A stretch of 64,000 nucleotides of DNA from Caballeronia telluris (GTDB lineage Bacteria; Pseudomonadota; Gammaproteobacteria; Burkholderiales; Burkholderiaceae): contig NZ_FCNZ02000005.1 in NCBI RefSeq assembly GCF_001544495.1, positions 248,001 through 312,000 on the forward strand. The letters run 5' to 3'. Position numbers and translations under genes: made by a program. Below are positions 9,179 to 17,377 of this stretch, piece by piece (positions within the stretch are counted from its first letter, which is position 1; every line of letters begins with the position of its first letter). The notes under the pieces were generated by a model. It saw only the letters and a list, made by a program, of their open reading frames with translations, ran no database searches and was not told the DNA's origin.

Positions 9179-9940
9179 TCAATGACCGAGCCGGGCAAGC
9201 GCCTCCCTCATCGGACCCATCGACACCCTGACGATGCCATCGAGCGGCGTGTCCATTTCGAGGATCAGGAAGATCGCGCCGGAAGCCGAGAGCGCGCACA
9301 GCAGATACGCTGCGATGATCGTGCCGTTGCGCGGCGCGAGCAGTCCGAACGTCCCGAAGATGATCGCAAGCCAGCAGACCAATACGACGAGGAGCGGCTT
9401 CGGCAGCGTGCCTTCGCGTTGCAATAGCGCAAGCGATCGCGCGGCAAAGACGTCGTCCGTGATACGCAGCGCGCGCGCCTGCAGGTCGCGCTCCACGTCG
9501 CTCGCGGGAACGAGCGCGGCAACGCTCCGTTGAAACTCCACCATGCGTCCGATGACTTCCGGATTGTCGAGACGCGCCGAGCGCGTACCACCCGACGAAT
9601 CGAGCAGTTCGATCCATGAGGCGTAGTTGTTCCGCAACGTGGTACGCAGCGGTTCGGTCTGCGACCCGTACTGCGCGAGGACGCTGTCGAGCCGCACCAT
9701 GCTCGCCGCATTGTGGATGAGATCGTTTTCGACGGTATCGAACGAGCCCTTCGCCGACGAAATCAGCAGGCCGAGCACCAGCGCGGCGATCGTTGCAACG
9801 AGCCCGATGCCGAGCTTGATCGCGCCGCTCGATTCGTCGCTCAGGTGATGCGCCGGCAAATGGTCGCGCAAATAGAGGCCGAGCAGCACGCTGGCCGATA
9901 CGCAGACAAAGACGATCAGAGCGATGATGACGTGGTTCAC
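9179..9940 (-). CDS. DUF4239 membrane protein
   Basis: A 253-residue inner-membrane protein of the DUF4239 (bestrophin-like) family. Helices lie near residues 5-25 and 45-65 (IGLVATIAALVLGLLISSAKGSFD), with a large central soluble region, and a C-terminal pair near 185-235. The NDLIHNAASMVRLDSVLAQYG segment after helix 2 is typical of the family. The start is GTG at 9940 with AGGAG 9 nt upstream. Function is not established for the family; channel activity is suggested only by remote similarity. It lies downstream of, and on the same strand as, the YdcF-like gene. Confidence 0.8.
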   Translation of the reverse strand: MNHVIIALIVFVCVSASVLLGLYLRDHLPAHHLSDESSGAIKLGIGLVATIAALVLGLLISSAKGSFDTVENDLIHNAASMVRLDSVLAQYGSQTEPLRTTLRNNYASWIELLDSSGGTRSARLDNPEVIGRMVEFQRSVAALVPASDVERDLQARALRITDDVFAARSLALLQREGTLPKPLLVVLVCWLAIIFGTFGLLAPRNGTIIAAYLLCALSASGAIFLILEMDTPLDGIVRVSMGPMREALARLGH

Positions 9941-10060
9941 GCGGCGGCACTCCTGTCTTCCCGCTTAAGGCCTGCGTCGTCGATTTCGTCGGGGCAGTCC
10001 TTGATTAATAGCACAAACGCCGGCGTGGCCGTTTGCACGCTCACCAACGCCCGCGTGACA

Positions 10061-10777
10061 TCAGTAGAGTCCGAGCCACTGCCAGATCCGAAAGCGTATG
10101 ACCGCGGCGATCTCATGGAGCGCACTGTCGGAGTCGATCCACCCTTCGGGATGCGGCACCCACCACGAATACGGATTGCGCACGCTCGCGACATACGGTT
10201 GCGGGTGCAGACCGAACGCTTCGAACGAGAGCAGCGCGCGCCGCATGTGCAAGGATGACGTGATCAGCACCATCGAGTCATAACGATCCTGCCGCAGCAA
10301 CCGATCCACATTGCGAGCGTTCTCGTAAGTGTTCATGCTGCGATCTTCGATCAGAAGATCGGAAGATTCGATTCCGGCCTTGAGCAGATACGGCGTGTAC
10401 ACCTCGGCTTCGGTGCGTCCGTGATGCTGTGGGTCGCCACCACTTACGATCACCCTACATACTGTTTCGACTTGCCGACATTGCTTGTAAAGCCGCGCCG
10501 CCGCTTCGATGCGCGCGCCGGTATCGCCTCGCGGCACGAGGCGATTGCTGGCGTCGAAGGTTGTGCCGCCGCCGAGCACGATCAACGCCATGCGCGGCTT
10601 GAACGTGGGCTCGACGGTCGTGTCGTGGCCGGTCTGCGCGAGCCGCACGAGCGGCCCGGCGAGCCAGCTGCCGAGTAGCCAGAACACCACCCCGCCCGCG
10701 ATCAGCACCGGCAGGCGATGTCCGCGCCAAAGCACGAAGAGCGCGACGTAAATGACGAAGAGCGCGAAGAGAACCAA
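10061..10777 (-). CDS. YdcF/DUF218-family membrane protein
   Basis: A 238-residue protein with two N-terminal membrane helices (about 2-18 and 22-42) and a DUF218 domain: ALIVLGGG near residue 68, a VSGG motif (VIVSGGDPQ), NTYENARN and ITSSLHMRRAL. These are the ordered motifs of the YdcF/SanA/ElyC group, some of which affect envelope integrity or undecaprenyl-phosphate metabolism. The start is TTG at 10777, supported by AAGGA about 9 nt upstream and an in-frame stop two codons before it. It is divergent from the carrier-protein operon. Confidence 0.85.
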   Translation of the reverse strand: MVLFALFVIYVALFVLWRGHRLPVLIAGGVVFWLLGSWLAGPLVRLAQTGHDTTVEPTFKPRMALIVLGGGTTFDASNRLVPRGDTGARIEAAARLYKQCRQVETVCRVIVSGGDPQHHGRTEAEVYTPYLLKAGIESSDLLIEDRSMNTYENARNVDRLLRQDRYDSMVLITSSLHMRRALLSFEAFGLHPQPYVASVRNPYSWWVPHPEGWIDSDSALHEIAAVIRFRIWQWLGLY

Positions 10778-11210
10778 AGTTTATTGTCCTTAACAAACGA
10801 GTGCGACAGGTTACAGAACGCGTCCGCATGCGAGCGCCGGCGCACGGCAGAACGTGCGCATCGAACAGATCATTGCAGCGAAGCGCGCATCGCATCGTAC
10901 ACAAAGGCTCATATCAAAGCCCTGGCTTCATCGACATGTGTTGCTTCGTGCGTCGACTGCCGGAATTTCGTGCGCCATCGCACGGACGCGCATCCCGGCT
11001 AATTCGTTAAATACGATCATACAAACGGCATCGCTCGTCGCCCAACGAGAGATGTCACGCGCCCGAGTGCGATGTCCCGACAGCCGGACAATCCCGAGAC
11101 CGGTCGAAGGCTTCGGGCAAGCGCGCGCATGACCTTGCGCGCGGCCTTCAGGCGAACACTCGGGACATCACAGAACCGATTCTCTCGGTAGGGCCTCACG
11201 GGGAAGCAAA
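10778..11210. other. Intergenic region upstream of the carrier-protein operon
   Basis: This 433-bp divergent region lies between the YdcF-like gene and the ACP gene. It has no supported ORF. The notable structure is the 10-bp inverted repeat 11071-11080/11160-11169, listed separately. Confidence 0.5.
11071..11169. repeat. 10-bp inverted repeat before the ACP operon
   Basis: GATGTCCCGA at 11071-11080 and its exact reverse complement TCGGGACATC at 11160-11169, centres 89 bp apart. The second copy ends 41 nt before the ACP start codon. The arrangement fits a pair of operators bound by one regulator, or an RNA stem in the leader. Confidence 0.4.
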
Positions 11211-11462
11211 ATGAAAACTGAACTGCGCCGCATCCTGTCCGAATCTGCCCGACTCGACGTCCCGGTGGATTCGCTTGGCGACAGCGACGATCTCTATGCT
11301 GCGGGACTATCGTCGCTCGCCACGGTGCATGTGATGCTCGCGATCGAAGACGAGTTCGGGATCGAGATTCCGGACCGCATGCTCACGCGCCGCCTGTTCT
11401 CGAGCATCGACGCGCTGGCCGCAGCGATCACCGAACTGCGTCGCTCGCAGGCGGCAGCATGA
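11211..11462 (+). CDS. Acyl/aminoacyl carrier protein
   Basis: An 83-residue stand-alone carrier protein. Helices 1-4 of the ACP fold are visible, and the pantetheine attachment motif lies in AAGLSSLATVHVM, with Ser35 at the position of the serine in the usual DSL; the preceding Asp is replaced by Ser. It would be modified by a phosphopantetheinyl transferase encoded elsewhere. It is the first gene of a five-gene operon and its stop overlaps the next start by 4 nt (ATGA). The downstream amino acid:[carrier protein] ligase makes it the probable acceptor of an activated amino acid rather than a fatty-acid ACP. Confidence 0.9.
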   Translation: MKTELRRILSESARLDVPVDSLGDSDDLYAAGLSSLATVHVMLAIEDEFGIEIPDRMLTRRLFSSIDALAAAITELRRSQAAA

Positions 11463-12739
11463 ATGCCAGCACCGAGGCATTGGGCAACGCAGAGTCGATG
11501 CCGGCCCTGATCTACGGCAACGGCGGGCAAGCGCCGCGCGACGAAGCCGCGTTGCTCGAAGCTGTGCGCCGGGTCGCCGCGATATCGGCCGTTCATGCCG
11601 ATGCCGTCGACCGCGAAGCGCGCTTCCCGCGCGAAGCGTTCGACGCGATGCGCAACGAGCGCTTGCTCTCCGCGATGATCCCGCGCGCATTCGGCGGCGA
11701 CGGACTCGCACTCGATGGCGTCGCGCGTCTGTGCGAAGCGCTGGCGCAAGCTTGCGCCTCGACGGCGATGATCTACGCGATGCACCAGAGTCAGGTCGCG
11801 TGCATCGTCGATCACGGCGCGCAGGTCGCATGGCAGCGCGATCTGCTCGCGCGCATGGTCGACGAGCAGTTGCTGCTTGCATCGGCGACGTCGGAGGAAA
11901 CGATCGGCGGCAACATGCGCACGAGCGCCTGCGCGGTCGATCTCGTCGACGATGCATTCTCGATCGAAAAGCTCGCGCCCACGATCTCGTATGGCGCCTA
12001 TGCCGACTGCATTCTCGTGACCGCGCGCCGTCATCCGGACGCGCCGCCGTCGGACCAGGTCCTGATCGTCGCGCCGCGCGATACGTTCGAGCTCGAACCG
12101 CGCGGCACGTGGGACACGCTCGGCATGCGCGGCACGTGCAGCGAAGGACATCGGCTGACGGCACGCGGCACCGCCGAGCAAATCCTGCCGGCGCCGTTTT
12201 CGAAGATCGCCGACGAAAGCATGCTGCCCGTCTCGCATACGCTGTGGGCTGCCGTATGGATCGGCGTCGCGGCGGACGCGGTCAATCGCGCGCATCACTT
12301 CTTTCGCAATCAGGCGCGCGGCAAGCCGGGTGCACTGCCGCCTTCCGCGTCGCGGCTCGCGCAGGCGGTCACGCTCCAGCGCATGATGCAGGCGCGTCTG
12401 AAAGCGGCGCTCGACGCGGTCTCCGAAGCAGACGTCGAGCGCACCGCGAGGGAGGCTAAAGAAAGCGACCAGGTCGACACGCCGCTCGGCGCATCGATCG
12501 GACTGGCGTCCGACCTCAACATGCTCAAGCTCGCCATTTCGACGACTGCGATCCAGGTCGTGCAGGAAGCGCTGATGATCTGCGGCATGGCCGGCTACAA
12601 GAACGACACCGAATTCAGCGTGGGGCGGCATCTTCGCGATCTTCTTTCCGCGCCACTGATGATAAGCAACGACCGCATCGAGTTGAACACGGCCAATCTG
12701 CTGCTCGCGCAGCGGCACGCCGTCACGGGGACAAACTAA
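11459..12739 (+). CDS. Acyl-CoA dehydrogenase-like flavoprotein
   Basis: A 426-residue FAD enzyme of the acyl-CoA dehydrogenase superfamily. The N-terminal helical domain has HADAVDREARFPREAFDAMR and MIPRAFGGDGLALDGVARLCEALAQ. The middle beta domain follows (SATSEETIGGN, SYGAYADCILVTARR) and the C-terminal helical domain includes SIGLASDLNMLKLAISTTA and ICGMAGYKND. The usual C-terminal EGT(S/N) segment with the catalytic Glu reads MISNDRI, so the canonical base is not at its standard place. Relatives act on aminoacyl-carrier-protein thioesters in pyrrole pathways, which suits this operon. The exact reaction is unknown. Confidence 0.88.
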   Translation: MNASTEALGNAESMPALIYGNGGQAPRDEAALLEAVRRVAAISAVHADAVDREARFPREAFDAMRNERLLSAMIPRAFGGDGLALDGVARLCEALAQACASTAMIYAMHQSQVACIVDHGAQVAWQRDLLARMVDEQLLLASATSEETIGGNMRTSACAVDLVDDAFSIEKLAPTISYGAYADCILVTARRHPDAPPSDQVLIVAPRDTFELEPRGTWDTLGMRGTCSEGHRLTARGTAEQILPAPFSKIADESMLPVSHTLWAAVWIGVAADAVNRAHHFFRNQARGKPGALPPSASRLAQAVTLQRMMQARLKAALDAVSEADVERTAREAKESDQVDTPLGASIGLASDLNMLKLAISTTAIQVVQEALMICGMAGYKNDTEFSVGRHLRDLLSAPLMISNDRIELNTANLLLAQRHAVTGTN

Positions 12740-12741
12740 AA

Positions 12742-13797
12742 ATGAACATGCCGAATGAACAGGCCGCGCTCGCCGTGGCCGAAGAAAGCGCACACCCGCA
12801 GCAGCCCTATACCGGATCGGACCCGACGCTGCGCTCGCGCCTCGTCGAAGCCGGCATCCTGATCGAGACAGGGGAGAACGGTCTCTATGGACGCAGCGAA
12901 GTGTTCGAAGATGTCGTCGAGCGACTGAACAAGGTCATCACGCTGCTCGGCGCGGACCAGCAGGCGGAAGTGCTGCGCTTTCCGCCCGCGATGCGCCGTC
13001 ACGACTTCGAGGACAGCGAATACCTGAAGAGCTTCCCGAATCTCGCGGGCAGCATTCATGCGTTCCAGGGCAACGACCGCGGTCATCATCGCCTGCTCGA
13101 AGCGCTCGACAGAACGATCGCCGTCGGCGACGAGGAACGCTCCGACGAATGGATGGACCAGCAAAAGCCGACTCGCCTCGTGCTCACGCCGGCCGCCTGC
13201 TATCCGGTGTATCCGCTGATCGCGCGGCGCGGCAAGCTCGCCGAAGCGGGCGCCATCGTCGACGTGTTCGCGTACTGCTTCCGCCATGAACCCTCGATCG
13301 ATCCGAGCCGCATGCAGATGTTCCGCATGCGCGAGTACATCCGCGTCGGCAGCCCGCAACAGGTGATGGCGTTCCGCCAGAAGTGGATCGAGCGCGGCTC
13401 GATGCTCGTGCGACTGCTGCAATTGCCGTTCGAGATCGATCTCGCCAATGATCCGTTCTTTGGACGCGGCGGCAAGATCGTCGCCGACAGCCAGCGCGAG
13501 CAACAACTCAAGTTCGAACTGCTCGTGCCCGTCGCGACACCGGACAAGCCGACCGCCTGCCTCTCGTTCAACTATCACATGGAACACTTCGGCGAGATCT
13601 GGAAGATCAAGCAGGCGGACGACCAACTCGCTCACACCGCATGCGTCGGCTTCGGCATGGAGCGCACCACGCTAGCGCTGTTCCGCCATCATGGCCTCGA
13701 TGTCGCGCAGTGGCCCGCACCGGTGCGCGCGCTCCTCTGGGGCGACGCCGCGCCGATGATCGCCGAGGGACTCGCCAGCCTCGGAACGCCCGCATGA
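12742..13797 (+). CDS. Amino acid:[carrier protein] ligase (class II aaRS-like)
   Basis: A 351-residue homologue of the catalytic core of atypical seryl-tRNA synthetases, without a tRNA-binding domain. Known enzymes of this type (Bradyrhizobium, Agrobacterium) adenylate Gly or Ala and transfer it to the phosphopantetheine of a carrier protein. Visible features: motif 2 FRHEPSIDPSRMQMFRMREY (179-198), motif 3 GFGMERTTLALFRHHG (303-318), and the three zinc ligands Cys153, Glu198 and Cys301. Their spacing matches the described family zinc site as I recall it. It starts 2 nt after the dehydrogenase gene and overlaps the DUF1839 gene by 4 nt. The amino-acid specificity cannot be read here. Confidence 0.9.
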   Translation: MNMPNEQAALAVAEESAHPQQPYTGSDPTLRSRLVEAGILIETGENGLYGRSEVFEDVVERLNKVITLLGADQQAEVLRFPPAMRRHDFEDSEYLKSFPNLAGSIHAFQGNDRGHHRLLEALDRTIAVGDEERSDEWMDQQKPTRLVLTPAACYPVYPLIARRGKLAEAGAIVDVFAYCFRHEPSIDPSRMQMFRMREYIRVGSPQQVMAFRQKWIERGSMLVRLLQLPFEIDLANDPFFGRGGKIVADSQREQQLKFELLVPVATPDKPTACLSFNYHMEHFGEIWKIKQADDQLAHTACVGFGMERTTLALFRHHGLDVAQWPAPVRALLWGDAAPMIAEGLASLGTPA

Positions 13798-14870
13798 ACA
13801 CGCCCTCGCCCGCTGAAGCCGTGGGCGCGCAGGGCGCCGCGGTCGCGCCGGTAGCGTCGGTCGAATCGATCGAACCCGTCGCGGTTCCGGCGTTCGAGGC
13901 CGCCCCGCGCGCGCTGGCTCGCGAAGCGGATCGCCACGCGTTGCATCAGGGCGAACGCGTCTGGCTCGAGACCAATTGCTACGTCGATCTGTGGATCGAG
14001 TTGCTGCACGACTTCGGTCTCGATCCGCGCGCGGCGCTCGGCTTTACCGTGCTGCAGGCGTTCGAAGGCGATCAGTTCACGTTCCCGAAGTTCTTGCTCG
14101 ACGATCTCGCGACGCTCTATGGCGTGCAGGCTCAGGAGCTGGCGATCTACGACACGCTCGAACGCCAGGTACAAGAACAGACGCGCCGTGGGCATGTCGT
14201 GATCGTCGAGGTGGACGCGTTCTATCTTCCCGATACGCGCGCGACGAGCTATCGGCAGACGCATTCGAAGACCACGATCGGGATCAAGCGCATCGATACC
14301 GGCGCGCGGCAGATGGAATACTTCCACAATGCCGGCTATTTCACGCTAAGCGGTGAGGACTACGACTATCTGTTTCGTCTTGCTTCCGAACTCGCCGGCA
14401 ATCCGCATGTGCTCTTTCCCTATGCCGAGTTCGTCAAGCGCAACCGGCCTGCGTTAAGCGATGCGTCGCTCGCCGACGCTTCGGCGAGCCTCCTCGCGAT
14501 GCATCTCTCACGGCGTCCGAACAGCAATCCAATCGGCGAGTGGCGCGCCGCCTTCAAGGAGCACGTGCACGCGGTGCTGAACCGCGACGTCTCGTACTTT
14601 CATCTGTATTCGTTCAACGTGATGCGCCAGTTGGGCGCGAACTTCGAATTGCTGTCGACGTATCTTGGCTGGCTGCGCGAACGCGGCTTCGATATTCCCG
14701 ATAGCCTTGCGAAAGATGCGCAGCACATCGCGAGCGAATCGATGGTGATGCAGTTCCGCCTCGCACGGGCGCGCATGCGGGCGCGTCCCGACTTCTGCGA
14801 CGATTGCCTCGACGGTCTCGAAGCGTCATACGAACGCGTGATGACGCCCTTGGCCGCGCTCTTCTCGTGA
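13794..14870 (+). CDS. DUF1839 family protein
   Basis: A 358-residue protein with an Ala/Val-rich flexible N-terminus (about 1-45) and a conserved body: VWLETNCYVDLWIELLHDFGLDP, FTVLQAFEGDQFTFPKFLLDDL, and EVDAFYLPDTRATSYRQTHSKTT. The pattern from NCYVDLW to YLPDT with an invariant H(S)K resembles a cysteine/histidine/aspartate enzyme fold that binds a thioester, but no function is established for the family. There is no signal peptide. The ATG at 13794 overlaps the ligase stop (ATGA), and its own stop overlaps the next gene (GTGA), so it is strictly coupled to both. A role in moving the aminoacyl group off the carrier protein is an inference. Confidence 0.85.
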   Translation: MNTPSPAEAVGAQGAAVAPVASVESIEPVAVPAFEAAPRALAREADRHALHQGERVWLETNCYVDLWIELLHDFGLDPRAALGFTVLQAFEGDQFTFPKFLLDDLATLYGVQAQELAIYDTLERQVQEQTRRGHVVIVEVDAFYLPDTRATSYRQTHSKTTIGIKRIDTGARQMEYFHNAGYFTLSGEDYDYLFRLASELAGNPHVLFPYAEFVKRNRPALSDASLADASASLLAMHLSRRPNSNPIGEWRAAFKEHVHAVLNRDVSYFHLYSFNVMRQLGANFELLSTYLGWLRERGFDIPDSLAKDAQHIASESMVMQFRLARARMRARPDFCDDCLDGLEASYERVMTPLAALFS

Positions 14871-17353
14871 ACGGCAGGCCGCGCGAGCTCGACGCCGGAT
14901 GGCAGTGCGTCACGACTGCGGCCGGTGCGTTCGTGTCCCCCGCCGAACTCGATTCTGTCAGCGGATGGATCGACGCGCCCGTACCGGGAACGGTGGCGTC
15001 CGCGCTGCGTGCAGCCGGGCGGCTCGACGAAAACGCGGAGCACGCGTTCGCGTTCAGCGACCACTGGTATCGCGTGCGCTTCACGGCCGATGGTGCCCGG
15101 ACGCTGCGCCTGAACGGTCTCGCGACAATCTGCGAAGTCTGGCTCGACAACCGCAAGCTCCTCGATACGGATTCAATGTTCATCGAGCATGACGTCGATA
15201 TTCACGTCGATGGCGAAGCAACGCTTCATCTCTGCTTCAGGTCACTAAGCGCCGCGCTCGCGTCAAGGCGCCCGCGTGCCCGTTGGCGCCCCCGCCTTGC
15301 GCAGCCCGCGACCTTGCGCAACGTGCGCACGACGCTGCTCGGCCACATGCCCGGATGGTGTCCGCCGATTCAGGCGGCCGGCCCGTGGCGTTCGGTGCAA
15401 CTCATCGGCGATACGCGCGATTCGATCGATCGTGTCGACATTGCCACGCGCTTAGACGGGGCGGACGGAATAGCGGACGTGACCGTGCGCTTTCATCATC
15501 CGCAAGATGCGCACGCGGTCCGCCTGCATTGCGCGGAAGCTTCTGCCGATCTTCGCTGGAGCGATTCACGCACACTGACGGGCAGCGTGTGCGTGCCGAA
15601 CGTGCGACTGTGGTGGCCGCATACGCATGGCGAACCGACGCTGCACGCGATAAGCATGCAATCCGAAGACCTCGGTGAAATTGCGCTCGTGAGGGTCGGC
15701 TTCAGGCAGATCGCGATCGATCGCGGCCCGTCGAACGATGGGTTTCAGATCGTCGTGAACGGCGTGCCCGTCTTTGCGCGCGGCGCATGCTGGACATCCG
15801 CTGACCTCGTGTCGCTGAATGCTTTGCGCGAAACAATGAAGCCGACATTCGACGCGTTGCGTGCAGCGGGGATGAACATCATCCGCGTGGGCGGAACGAT
15901 GCTCTACGAGTCGGACACGTTCTACGAATTCGCCGACGAAACCGGCGTGCTCGTCTGGCAGGACTTCGCCTTTGCGAACTTCGACTATCCGGACGACGAC
16001 GCCTTCCGCGCGACCGTGGAGCGCGAAGCGCGGCAGTTTCTTTCGCGCACGCGCCGCTTCGCTTCGCTCGCGGTGCTATGTGGCGGCAGCGAAGCCGACC
16101 AGCAAGCCGCCATGTTCGGGCTCTCCCACGCGCAGGGAAGTCAGCGGCTCTTCACCGAGCACTTGCCTTCGATCGTCGCGGCGGCACGTCCGGACGTGCC
16201 GTATGTCCGCAACTCGCCGTGCAGCGCGGAAGCCGACATCCACGTGCCTCCGTTTGCAACCCGGTCGGGCGTCACGCATTACTATGGGGTCGGCGCCTAT
16301 CAACGTCCGCTCGACGACGCGCGTCGCGCGCAAGTGCGCTTTGCGTCGGAGTGCCTGGGCTTCGCCAATGTGCCCGACGATGTCGCGCTCGCTTCGATCC
16401 CGGACGCTTCGCGGCCGCACGAACCGCGCTGGAAGCAGGCGGTGCCGCGCGATCCGGGCGCGCCGTGGGACTTCGACGACGTGCGCGAGCACTACATGCG
16501 CTCGCTCTATCACGTCGATACCGCGCGCCTGCGCTATGAAGATCCCGAACGCTATCTGGAACTGTCGCGCGCCGTGGTCGCGGATGTGATGAGCGCGGTG
16601 TTCTCCGAATGGCGTCGGGCCGGATCGTCGTGTGCGGGCGGCATCGTCTGGCAGTTGCAGGATCTGCGCGCGGGTGCGGGCTGGGGCATCATCGATGCGC
16701 TCGGCGTTCCCAAGAGCGCACTGCACGGCCTCGCCGGCGTGTTGCAGCCGATCCAGGTCGTCATCACCGATGAAGGGCTCGACGGCCTCGACCTGCATCT
16801 GATCAACGAAAGCGCGCGCGATGTGCACGCGCGAATCGAGCTCGCGTGCCTGCGCGATGGTGCGACGAAGGTCGCCGGCGCATCGCGCGATGTCGTGCTT
16901 AAAGCGCGTAGCGTCACGCGGCTCAAAGCGACCCCTTTGCTTGGTCACTTCTTCGACTTCACTTACGCGTATCGCTTCGGTCCGCGCGCGCACGAAGCAA
17001 CCGTCGTTACGCTGCGCGACGCGGTGAGCGGCGAAGCGATCTCGGAAGCGTTTCATTTCCCCGACATGTCGGCGAGCGACCGGCACGAACTCGGGCTCAC
17101 TGTCGAAGTGGAGAAAGCTGGGGCGGGCTGGCAACTCGTCGTCGCAGCGACGCGGCTTGCGCGCTGGGTGCACGTCGTCGACCCGAACTTCCATGCGGCC
17201 GTGGACTGGTTTCATCTTAGTCCTGGCGCGACGCGCCGCATTCCGTTGATCGCTCGCAACAAGACTTCGGCATCGTTCCATGCATCGACGCCCGATGGCG
17301 AAGTGCGCGCGCTCAATGCACGGCGCTCCGCTGTCTATCGGGCAAGCCAATAG
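14867..17353 (+). CDS. GH2 family, beta-mannosidase-like
   Basis: An 828-residue glycoside hydrolase family 2 protein. The N-terminal jelly-roll sugar-binding domain (about 1-170; NGLATICEVWLDNRKLL) is followed by an Ig-like domain and a TIM barrel (about 280-590; GMNIIRVGGTMLYESDTFYE). The expected acid/base is Glu409 in CGGSEADQ (the usual preceding Asn is Ser) and the nucleophile is Glu495 in FASECLGF. There is no signal peptide. The GTG at 14867 is chosen because it overlaps the DUF1839 stop (GTGA), matching the coupling of the whole operon; an ATG at 14804 would overlap far more. Its converging neighbour is the EPS gene run. The substrate is unproven. Confidence 0.85.
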   Translation: MNGRPRELDAGWQCVTTAAGAFVSPAELDSVSGWIDAPVPGTVASALRAAGRLDENAEHAFAFSDHWYRVRFTADGARTLRLNGLATICEVWLDNRKLLDTDSMFIEHDVDIHVDGEATLHLCFRSLSAALASRRPRARWRPRLAQPATLRNVRTTLLGHMPGWCPPIQAAGPWRSVQLIGDTRDSIDRVDIATRLDGADGIADVTVRFHHPQDAHAVRLHCAEASADLRWSDSRTLTGSVCVPNVRLWWPHTHGEPTLHAISMQSEDLGEIALVRVGFRQIAIDRGPSNDGFQIVVNGVPVFARGACWTSADLVSLNALRETMKPTFDALRAAGMNIIRVGGTMLYESDTFYEFADETGVLVWQDFAFANFDYPDDDAFRATVEREARQFLSRTRRFASLAVLCGGSEADQQAAMFGLSHAQGSQRLFTEHLPSIVAAARPDVPYVRNSPCSAEADIHVPPFATRSGVTHYYGVGAYQRPLDDARRAQVRFASECLGFANVPDDVALASIPDASRPHEPRWKQAVPRDPGAPWDFDDVREHYMRSLYHVDTARLRYEDPERYLELSRAVVADVMSAVFSEWRRAGSSCAGGIVWQLQDLRAGAGWGIIDALGVPKSALHGLAGVLQPIQVVITDEGLDGLDLHLINESARDVHARIELACLRDGATKVAGASRDVVLKARSVTRLKATPLLGHFFDFTYAYRFGPRAHEATVVTLRDAVSGEAISEAFHFPDMSASDRHELGLTVEVEKAGAGWQLVVAATRLARWVHVVDPNFHAAVDWFHLSPGATRRIPLIARNKTSASFHASTPDGEVRALNARRSAVYRASQ

Positions 17354-17377
17354 CACTCACCCGACTGGCTTTCGCGC

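Noticed and set aside
12736..13635. 299-codon antisense ORF across the aa:CP ligase gene
   Set aside because: It is a GC-driven shadow; the plus-strand gene has clear class II synthetase motifs and the antisense sequence has no family features.
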